Assembly (NCBI RefSeq): GCF_016908855.1
Contig: NZ_JAFBER010000005.1
Location: forward strand, 1-64,000
Source: Scopulibacillus daqui
Lineage (GTDB): Bacteria; Bacillota; Bacilli; Bacillales; Sporolactobacillaceae
Direction: 5' to 3'
DNA: 64,000 bases
Of the stretch, positions 57,688 to 64,000 are shown in pieces. Position 1 is the stretch's first letter. The number at the start of each line of letters is the position of its first letter. The notes under the pieces were generated by a model. The model made no database searches. It saw only the letters and a program-made list of their open reading frames with translations, and was not told where the DNA came from. The position numbers and the translations under genes are program-made.

Positions 57688-58821
57688 ATGTTTAAAACAA
57701 TCTTATTTGATATCGACGGCGTTCTTTTAAGTGAAGAACGTTACTTTGATGCTACTGCGCTAACGGTATACGAATTAATTTATAGTTCCAATTATCTTGG
57801 CTTAAAGCCTGAATTATTTGCCTCTCAGCCTTCGGAAGAACAAATACGTAAAATCAGAAGCCTAGTGTTTGACAATGATCATGTCTTGCATTTTATGAAA
57901 TCGCGCGGCATCAACGCCAATTGGGACATGGTTTACCTTGCTTTTTCCTATCAGCTGATTCTATTATTAGAGCCATTGGCTAAGACTCACAAAGATGTTA
58001 TCAAGAATTTCCTACATGGAAACATAAGTCTTAAGGATTTACAAACATTAGGCCAATTAGTTAAATCATTGGATATCAATGCCGAACCCGACTTTCCTGC
58101 TTTTATTCACGATTTTAAAAAGGGAAATGCAACTAAGCAAGCATTAATGACCTATTTGAACGACATCGTTAAAGATAAAATCGGTCTTTCAACTTCACAA
58201 TTTTCGCGGAACAGTTCTTTATGGCGCATATGCGAAAAAGCTTTTCAAGAGTGGTATCTTGGAGATGAAAAATTTATTCAAGATGAAGGCATTCAACCCG
58301 TCCAAGCCGGTAAACCAGGGTTTCTATCCAGCGAGATTCCGATTGTTGAACCGGCTCATCTGCAAAGACTATTTCAAAGTTTAAAAGACAAAGGAATAAA
58401 ACTCGGCATCGGCACTGGACGTCCAGATATTGAGACCATTGAACCGTTGGCTTCAATAGGCGTTCTTGAATACTTCAATAGAAGCTGCATTTCAACCGCT
58501 ACCGACGTACTAAAAGCTGAAGAAGAGCATCCGGAGCGTTCGCCGCTGGCTAAGCCTCAGCCATTTACTTATATAGCGGCGCTTCTAGGTAAAAAGTGCA
58601 GCGATCCAGACGTATTAAATCATCCGCTCCCTATCGAAAACGGCCGCGACATTCTTATCGTCGGCGATTCTGTCGCTGATTATTATGCCTCGCAATCAAT
58701 GGGATGCACGTTTGCTGCAGTATTGACTGGGTTGTCAGGACAGGCCGCCCGCTCTGAATTTGAAGCCCTGCGTACAGATTATATTTTAAATAACGTCATG
58801 GAATTGCTGAATATTGTATAA
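57688..58821 (+). CDS. HAD-superfamily hydrolase with large cap insertion
   Basis: 377 aa, longer than typical HAD phosphatases (about 220 aa). Motif I FDIDGVLL (7-14) is complete, with the acid/base second Asp. Motif II Thr lies in GIGTGRPD, motif III Lys in LAKPQPFTY and motif IV in IVGDSVADYYAS. About 190 helical residues between motifs I and II form an unusually large cap. Substrate unknown. Single gene with a GGGGGGA site. Confidence 0.8.
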   Translation: MFKTILFDIDGVLLSEERYFDATALTVYELIYSSNYLGLKPELFASQPSEEQIRKIRSLVFDNDHVLHFMKSRGINANWDMVYLAFSYQLILLLEPLAKTHKDVIKNFLHGNISLKDLQTLGQLVKSLDINAEPDFPAFIHDFKKGNATKQALMTYLNDIVKDKIGLSTSQFSRNSSLWRICEKAFQEWYLGDEKFIQDEGIQPVQAGKPGFLSSEIPIVEPAHLQRLFQSLKDKGIKLGIGTGRPDIETIEPLASIGVLEYFNRSCISTATDVLKAEEEHPERSPLAKPQPFTYIAALLGKKCSDPDVLNHPLPIENGRDILIVGDSVADYYASQSMGCTFAAVLTGLSGQAARSEFEALRTDYILNNVMELLNIV

Positions 58822-59006
58822 GCGTCTCTAAAGTTTCTTGTTGGGCTGCACCCCGGAAAAGTGACCGTCATATGATTGAAAAATCAAGACTTTGTATGTA
58901 TGGTGATGCATTTGCTAAAAAGCCTGATTAAAGACAAACGGTCAATATACCATCAATTCTGAATAGTTATAGTTTAAATAGGCTATTTTAGACAGGGGGC
59001 AATGTT

Positions 59007-60104
59007 ATGGCCAGCATTACTATGAAACATATGAAGAAGTCATATGATAATAAAACTTATGCTGTTAAGAATCTTAATTTGGATATTAAGGATAAGGAAT
59101 TTATCGTTTTTGTCGGCCCATCAGGCTGCGGCAAGTCGACAACGCTTAGAATGATTGCCGGACTTGAAGATATTACAGACGGCGAGCTCTACATCGGAGA
59201 TAGATTAGTCAACCAAGTTCCGCCAAAAGACAGGGATATTGCAATGGTTTTCCAAAACTACGCCTTATACCCTCATATGAATGTTTATGATAATATGGCG
59301 TTTGGCCTGAAAATGCGAAAGTTCAAAAAAGACGAGATTAAAAAGCGCGTAAACGAAGCGGCCCGTATTCTAGGTCTTGAAGATTATCTTAACCGGAAAC
59401 CTAAAGCGCTCTCAGGCGGACAAAGACAGCGCGTTGCTCTAGGGCGCGCCATTGTTCGTGATCCGCAAGTATTCCTTATGGATGAGCCGTTATCAAACCT
59501 GGATGCCAAGCTGCGCGTCCAAATGCGTTCAGAAATATCTAAACTGCATCAGCGCCTGCAGACAACAACCATTTATGTCACCCATGACCAGACAGAAGCT
59601 ATGACAATGGCCACTCGTATTGTTGTGATGAAAGATGGCGCTATTCAGCAAGTCGGTTCGCCAAAAGAAGTTTACGATTCACCTGAAAATGTCTTTGTCG
59701 GCGGATTTATCGGATCGCCGGCCATGAATTTCTTTCAAGCAAAGCTTACCGGCCACGAAGTGATTGTTGGCGATGTTAATCTTAAAGTGCCCGAAAGCAA
59801 GATAAAAGTTCTTCACAGCCGCGGCTATGTTAATAAAGACATCATTCTCGGCATTCGTCCCGAGGATATTCATGATGAGCCTCGTTTTATTAATCATTCC
59901 GGAGGCAGCGCCTTCACAGCTGCTATTGACGTTGCCGAACTGATAGGCGCTGAAACGTATTTGCATTCTAAAATGAATAATGAACCATTTATCGCCCGGG
60001 TTGATTCACGAAGCGATATAAAGAGCGGCCAAAAATTGAAACTCGCTTTCGACATGAATAAGGCGCATTTCTTTGATCGTGAAACAGAGAAAAACATTCA
60101 TTAA
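59007..60104 (+). CDS. msmX: MalK/MsmX-type sugar ABC transporter ATPase
   Basis: 365 aa: ATPase domain with GPSGCGKST, LSGGQRQR and FLMDEPLSNLDAKLR, then a TOBE/MalK-type C-terminal domain with GIRPEDI. Stands alone without cognate permease genes, as MsmX does in Bacilli, where it energises several carbohydrate importers. GGGGGC lies upstream of ATG. Confidence 0.88.
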   Translation: MASITMKHMKKSYDNKTYAVKNLNLDIKDKEFIVFVGPSGCGKSTTLRMIAGLEDITDGELYIGDRLVNQVPPKDRDIAMVFQNYALYPHMNVYDNMAFGLKMRKFKKDEIKKRVNEAARILGLEDYLNRKPKALSGGQRQRVALGRAIVRDPQVFLMDEPLSNLDAKLRVQMRSEISKLHQRLQTTTIYVTHDQTEAMTMATRIVVMKDGAIQQVGSPKEVYDSPENVFVGGFIGSPAMNFFQAKLTGHEVIVGDVNLKVPESKIKVLHSRGYVNKDIILGIRPEDIHDEPRFINHSGGSAFTAAIDVAELIGAETYLHSKMNNEPFIARVDSRSDIKSGQKLKLAFDMNKAHFFDRETEKNIH

Positions 60105-60130
60105 GGTTGGTTCCAGACCCATTTCTAAAC

Positions 60131-60165
60131 ATAACGGCTGTGAGTTCCCCGCTTGCAGCCGTTAT
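60131..60165. other. Hairpin after msmX
   Basis: Perfect 10-bp arms ATAACGGCTG/CAGCCGTTAT; the plus-strand tail is A-rich, so it is not a standard terminator for msmX. The remaining sequence to 60393 shows nothing recognisable. Confidence 0.4.
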
Positions 60166-60393
60166 AAAAAAACAGCTGTACGGATAAAGCCCCCATAATC
60201 CCGCAAAAAAAGTTTTTTGTCAAAAATGACTGGCCATTTTCCCCCTCACTTTTCTCATGAATAATCAGAGATGGTTTCGATGACAACGGGCAGCAGCTGA
60301 GTCCGGCGATATTTCTCACGAATAGGCTTCCTCGCAGCCGCAAAACCTAAACAATGATCATTTTTAATCATTTACATGAGCGGATGGGTAGAC

Positions 60394-61398
60394 ATGACAA
60401 AAACAATCACGCAATTTTTCAGCAAAACGAGTATCATATGGCAAACGGCCCTGGCTTGTGCGGTTTCTTGGCAGCTTGCCAAATGGTCCGGTTCAAAAGA
60501 TCCCTTTTTGGCACCGCTGACATCCATTTTATGTTTGCAGCCAACTATTGATCAATCCATTCAATTCGCCTTTCAGCGCATAGTAGGAACGAGTATCGGC
60601 ATATTGATCATTGAATGCTTTGTTCAATGGCTGAATGTAAACTTTTGGACACTCTTTCTTGTCATACTCATTTCAGTCGGCATCGCCTATTTGATGAATT
60701 TCAATAATATCGTCATTCACCAAATCGCACTAAGTGTTTTATTAGTATTCCTTCTTACCCGCCAATCCCATGAATATGCTATAGACAGATTAAGAGATAC
60801 ATTTATAGGAGCAGTGACAGCGGTTATTGTTTGCCTGTTTTTATTTCCGCCTAACCTAACAAAGAAAGTCAAACAATCGTTATTAACCTTTACGGACCAC
60901 CTTTCCGATAATTTTACCGATTTCGCCGTTTGGATCGAAAACGGCTGCAAAATAGACGAAGGAGAACAAATTCAACATCATATAAAGCAGCTTTTAAAAG
61001 AATCTCATCAAGTATCGTCTGAATTAGAAAAAGCGTTGAATCATAACCGCTTAAATATTTTTGCCAAAAAAGACCTCGTTCGCTTAAGCAAGCATCAGCA
61101 GAATCTGCTTCGTCTTAAAAATGGCTGCGCTCACCTTTCCGGGATGCTCAGAACAACGATGGATTGGGCATCTTCCGGCAGCATGACACCTTCTGACCGG
61201 CAAATGTGGGCCGGATACATGCACCAATTGGCAAGCTATATCCAAGCATGGAAACAAACAATGAACAATCAATCGGCTTACTTTAATCATATGAAAACGG
61301 ATATACATCTGCCTGCCAATATGGATAAAATCCAGTATCGTTACTCGCTTTACAATGCCGCCAATGAATTTATTGAGGACTTTAAAAGCTTATCGTAA
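60394..61398 (+). CDS. FUSC/aromatic acid exporter-like membrane protein
   Basis: 334 aa from ATG 60394 (GGATGGG upstream); ATG 60376 has no ribosome site. Four to six N-terminal hydrophobic segments (to about residue 155) are followed by a long soluble helical part, the layout of DUF939/ArAE_1-type proteins. The family is linked to export of aromatic acids, but evidence in Bacilli is thin. Followed at 49 bp by an HxlR regulator. Confidence 0.75.
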   Translation: MTKTITQFFSKTSIIWQTALACAVSWQLAKWSGSKDPFLAPLTSILCLQPTIDQSIQFAFQRIVGTSIGILIIECFVQWLNVNFWTLFLVILISVGIAYLMNFNNIVIHQIALSVLLVFLLTRQSHEYAIDRLRDTFIGAVTAVIVCLFLFPPNLTKKVKQSLLTFTDHLSDNFTDFAVWIENGCKIDEGEQIQHHIKQLLKESHQVSSELEKALNHNRLNIFAKKDLVRLSKHQQNLLRLKNGCAHLSGMLRTTMDWASSGSMTPSDRQMWAGYMHQLASYIQAWKQTMNNQSAYFNHMKTDIHLPANMDKIQYRYSLYNAANEFIEDFKSLS

Positions 61399-61447
61399 GC
61401 AATTATGCTAAAATTTAAGAAAAGCATTTTATCGGAGTTGAGCGGAT

Positions 61448-61762
61448 ATGAAGGAATCCATGCATTTATGTCCACGATTTGAATCGGCCTTTGAAATATT
61501 AGGGAAAAGATGGACAGGACTCATTATAAGAGTGCTCTTAACAGGCCCGAAACGTTTTAAAGATGTTTCTGAGAGTATTCCTCAGTTAAGCGATCGCGTG
61601 TTAGCGGAGAGATTTAAAGAACTCGAAAAGCAAGAAATAATCCGGCGAAATGTCTATCCAGAAACACCGGTGAGAATCGAATATGAGCTAACAGACAAAG
61701 GAAAGTCACTGCAGCCTGTTATGGATGCCGTACAAGAATGGGCGGTAAAATGGATTGAATAG
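61448..61762 (+). CDS. HxlR-family transcriptional regulator
   Basis: 104 aa winged-helix protein. N-terminal HLCPRFESAFEILGKRW has the conserved Cys seen in thiol/aldehyde-sensing members (YodB/HxlR/CatR), and VLAERFKELEKQEIIRRNVYPETPVRIEYELTDKG is the canonical wing. May control the adjacent FUSC-type gene; no operator was identified. Confidence 0.88.
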   Translation: MKESMHLCPRFESAFEILGKRWTGLIIRVLLTGPKRFKDVSESIPQLSDRVLAERFKELEKQEIIRRNVYPETPVRIEYELTDKGKSLQPVMDAVQEWAVKWIE

Positions 61763-61796
61763 CAGCCTTTTAGTTTTTGCCTGACTAAAAGGCTGC
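61762..61796 (+). terminator. Terminator of the HxlR gene
   Basis: Perfect 12-bp arms GCAGCCTTTTAG/CTAAAAGGCTGC with an 11-nt loop. Confidence 0.7.
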
Positions 61797-61885
61797 CATT
61801 TATGTTACAGCACAAGTTTTTTATGTTAAAATAATATGATCATAAAAGTCTGATACTTCCTATTGTTGAAAGGATGTTCAAGAGA

Positions 61886-63190
61886 ATGAAGCCAATTGCA
61901 GAACAGTTGAATAACGTTTTAAAATCTGAAAACCAGCACGTCTTAGATATGCTGTCCCAACTCGGAAAAGAACTATTTTATCCGAAGGGAATTTTAAGCC
62001 AATCAGCTGAAGCCAAACAATCAGCGCATAAGTTTAATGCAACGATTGGCATGGCTACAGAAAATGGCGAGATGATGCACCTTGATCTTATTCAGAAAAC
62101 ATTATCTGATTATGAGCCAAAGGATCTATATCCATATGCGCCGCCGGCAGGAAAGCCCGAGCTTCGTTCTGAATGGCGGAAAAAAATCATTCGCGACAAC
62201 CCATCATTAAGAGATAAAACGTTCGGCACCCCAATTGTGACTAATGCGCTGACACACGGGATGAGCATTGCAGCTGATCTATTTGTCGACCATCAAGATC
62301 CGGTTATTGTACCTGACAAATATTGGGGAAACTATAACTTCATTTTTGAACTTCGCAGAGGCGGCAGATTAAACACATTCCCTCTTTTCAACGATCAAGA
62401 AACGTTCAATGTCGAAGGGCTTCGCGAAGCGGTATTTGCACAAAAAGACCATGGAAAAGCTGTCGTGGTGCTAAACTTCCCGAACAATCCGACTGGCTAC
62501 ACACCGCATGAAGAAGAAGCAGAAAAAATCGTTTCCGTTTTATTAGAAGCGGCAGAAGCCGGCATGAATATCGTGGCCGTTACAGATGATGCTTACTTCA
62601 AATTGTTTTTTGAAGACTCAATTAAGGAATCCTTATTTAGCCGTCTGGCAAATCTGCACCCTCGCATTCTGGCGGTCAAAGTCGATGGCGCAACTAAAGA
62701 GGAATTTGTTTGGGGCTTCCGTGTCGGTTTTATTACTTTTGCAAGCACCAGCTCTAAGGTCGTGGATGCGCTGGAACAAAAAGCAACCGGACTAATCAGA
62801 GGAACAATCTCAAGCGCCTCTCATCCGTCACAGACATTTGTATTAAAAGCCTTGCAGTCCCCAGAGTTTGCGGAGCAGCAAGATGAAAAATGCAATATCA
62901 TGAAAAAGCGGGCCAATAAAGTGAAAGACGTGCTGAACAATAACGAAAAATATCGTCAGCTATGGTCATACTACCCGTTTAATTCCGGATACTTTATGTG
63001 CCTAAAATTAAAAGAAGTCAATGCAGAGGAAGCGCGCAAACATTTATTGGATAAGTACGGCGTCGGGGTCGTTGCCATTAATGCAACGGATCTGCGGGTC
63101 GCCTTCTCCTGTGTTGAAGAGGAAGATATTGAAGAATTATTTGAACTTATCTACCAAGGCGTTAAAGATTTGTCAGCCGTTCGTTCATAA
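61886..63190 (+). CDS. Class I/II PLP-dependent aminotransferase
   Basis: 434 aa from ATG 61886 (AAGGA upstream); ATG 61874 sits directly on that site. Fold-type I features: NFPNNPTGY (cofactor Asn), VTDDAYF (Asp), VDGATKEEFVWGFRVG with the Schiff-base Lys, and a late substrate-carboxylate Arg in ATDLRVAF. Amino-acid specificity is not clear; aromatic or aspartate-like substrates are possible. Single gene. Confidence 0.85.
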   Translation: MKPIAEQLNNVLKSENQHVLDMLSQLGKELFYPKGILSQSAEAKQSAHKFNATIGMATENGEMMHLDLIQKTLSDYEPKDLYPYAPPAGKPELRSEWRKKIIRDNPSLRDKTFGTPIVTNALTHGMSIAADLFVDHQDPVIVPDKYWGNYNFIFELRRGGRLNTFPLFNDQETFNVEGLREAVFAQKDHGKAVVVLNFPNNPTGYTPHEEEAEKIVSVLLEAAEAGMNIVAVTDDAYFKLFFEDSIKESLFSRLANLHPRILAVKVDGATKEEFVWGFRVGFITFASTSSKVVDALEQKATGLIRGTISSASHPSQTFVLKALQSPEFAEQQDEKCNIMKKRANKVKDVLNNNEKYRQLWSYYPFNSGYFMCLKLKEVNAEEARKHLLDKYGVGVVAINATDLRVAFSCVEEEDIEELFELIYQGVKDLSAVRS

Positions 63191-63202
63191 ATTGCAAATA
63201 CA

Positions 63203-63245
63203 AGCCAGTCCCTTGCTTTCATTAAAGTGAGCGGCTGGCCTTTTT
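63203..63245 (+). terminator. Aminotransferase gene terminator
   Basis: Stem GCCAG..CTGGC enclosing a second pairing TTGCTTTC/AAGTGAGC, followed by CTTTTTGTTT. Confidence 0.75.
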
Positions 63246-63360
63246 GTTTAATCATTACGGTTGCAATATAAAGCAAATCATGCTATATTCTTTTGCAATA
63301 TATTCATTAGGACTTTATCAAACTTTCAAATAAAAAACTAAACAGAAAGGAGTTATCAAG

Positions 63361-63897
63361 ATGAGAAATGTAACGTTAGAAAAAGTTTTTACACATCCGG
63401 TGGCACAAAAATATTTAAACCGTTCTGGAATGGCACATGCCGTAGCAGTGGCCGAATACGCGTTTTCGTATGCTCAAGAATATCATGTTGATCCAGATCT
63501 CGCAGCGAAGGCCGGCCTTCTTCATGATATCGGCCACTACACATGGTACCATAATGGCAAATGGGATTTTCAACTTTATAAAGATAATGATATCCATGCC
63601 ATCAAAGGCGCCAACCGCGCGCATAAGCTGTTAATCCGTTCTGGCGAAAACCGCCGTGCCGCAAAAGAAATTGCCCTGGCCATATTGCTTCATACCGATT
63701 CTTATCTGCCGGAAGGCGACCTGCATCTCAAACCGCTGCAAAAGGTTGTAGCGCTTGCCGATGAAGCGGATGAAGAGCCGGCTGGCAAGCATCATTATCG
63801 AAAGATGGATTACCAAACAGCCCTTAACCGTATCCGGCAGTTAGACCATCGTATTGATCACATGCAAAATATAAAAGGTCAACAGTGCACTAGTTAA
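63361..63897 (+). CDS. HD-domain phosphohydrolase
   Basis: 178 aa. HD motif: first His in GMAHAVAVAEYA, then LLHDIGHY and ILLHTDSYL, with a late Asp in VVALADEADEEP, so a metal site can form. Related to the YqeK-like/HDIG small hydrolases acting on nucleotides. AAAGGAG lies upstream. Exact substrate unknown. Confidence 0.82.
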   Translation: MRNVTLEKVFTHPVAQKYLNRSGMAHAVAVAEYAFSYAQEYHVDPDLAAKAGLLHDIGHYTWYHNGKWDFQLYKDNDIHAIKGANRAHKLLIRSGENRRAAKEIALAILLHTDSYLPEGDLHLKPLQKVVALADEADEEPAGKHHYRKMDYQTALNRIRQLDHRIDHMQNIKGQQCTS

Positions 63898-63898
63898 G

Positions 63899-63932
63899 GA
63901 AAGCTCTCCTCCATCTCAGAGCTTTTCTTCAT
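63899..63932 (+). terminator. HD-domain gene terminator
   Basis: 8-bp arms AAAGCTCT/AGAGCTTT directly after the stop, followed by TTCTTCATT. Confidence 0.7.
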
Positions 63933-64000
63933 TCATAAGCACCCCAGCTCCCCCCTATTTCTTGCCATTAGATAATCCCCTGTCTTTTACAACCCTTAGG

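Overview
The window reads as a chromosomal segment of a moderately low-GC, Gram-positive member of the Bacillales. Support comes from strong AGGAGG-type ribosome sites with frequent GTG/TTG starts, a tag-type wall teichoic acid locus, an OpuC osmoprotectant transporter behind a sigma-B-like promoter, a BmrCD-like ABC exporter, MsmX, PutP/OpuE and ClpP. The genus cannot be fixed from this sequence alone. No rRNA, tRNA, CRISPR array or transposase gene was seen.

Positions 1-14940 hold a 14-gene minus-strand catabolic run for an aromatic compound. In transcription order: cupin, extradiol dioxygenase, degenerate SDR, ThDP enzyme, aldehyde dehydrogenase, aspartate-dehydrogenase-like protein, MFS transporter, Rieske dioxygenase alpha and beta, exported metallo-beta-lactamase-fold protein, second MFS transporter, cis-diol dehydrogenase, alpha/beta hydrolase and an IclR regulator. 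A good promoter plus a 21-bp palindrome precede the first gene. Two near-identical palindromic hairpins bracket the run. No ferredoxin or ferredoxin reductase is present.

Positions 14979-27824 are housekeeping and accessory genes: a heterodimeric ABC exporter with a leader-peptide/attenuator leader, a 55-codon ORF, a CYP152 peroxygenase with a membrane anchor, a DJ-1/PfpI protein, topoisomerase III, a DUF819 membrane protein, a GGCT-fold-like protein, and an ammonium transporter translationally coupled to a coiled-coil protein.

Positions 28033-41525 are the most interesting part. One operon encodes an EPSP-synthase homologue, an acid:CoA ligase, an acyl-CoA dehydrogenase, a 2,4-dienoyl-CoA-reductase-like flavoprotein and an enoyl-reductase-like SDR. 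This gene set matches the cassettes known to make cyclohexanecarboxyl-CoA from shikimate in actinomycetes. Beside it lies a second set (SDR, acyl carrier protein, second ligase, second acyl-CoA dehydrogenase) and a divergent beta-ketoacyl-ACP synthase. Together they suggest a shikimate-derived alicyclic starter unit feeding dedicated fatty-acid-type elongation, for example omega-cyclohexyl fatty acids or a related lipid.

Positions 41735-63897 are mostly core functions: a glutamate/dicarboxylate symporter, a sodium/proline symporter, a DUF1003 membrane protein behind a switch-like RNA leader, a sigma factor-ClpP paralogue operon, the wall teichoic acid genes tagD-tagB-tagF-like-tagG-tagH, opuCABCD, tagA, a HAD hydrolase, msmX, a FUSC-type exporter, an HxlR regulator, an aminotransferase and an HD-domain protein.
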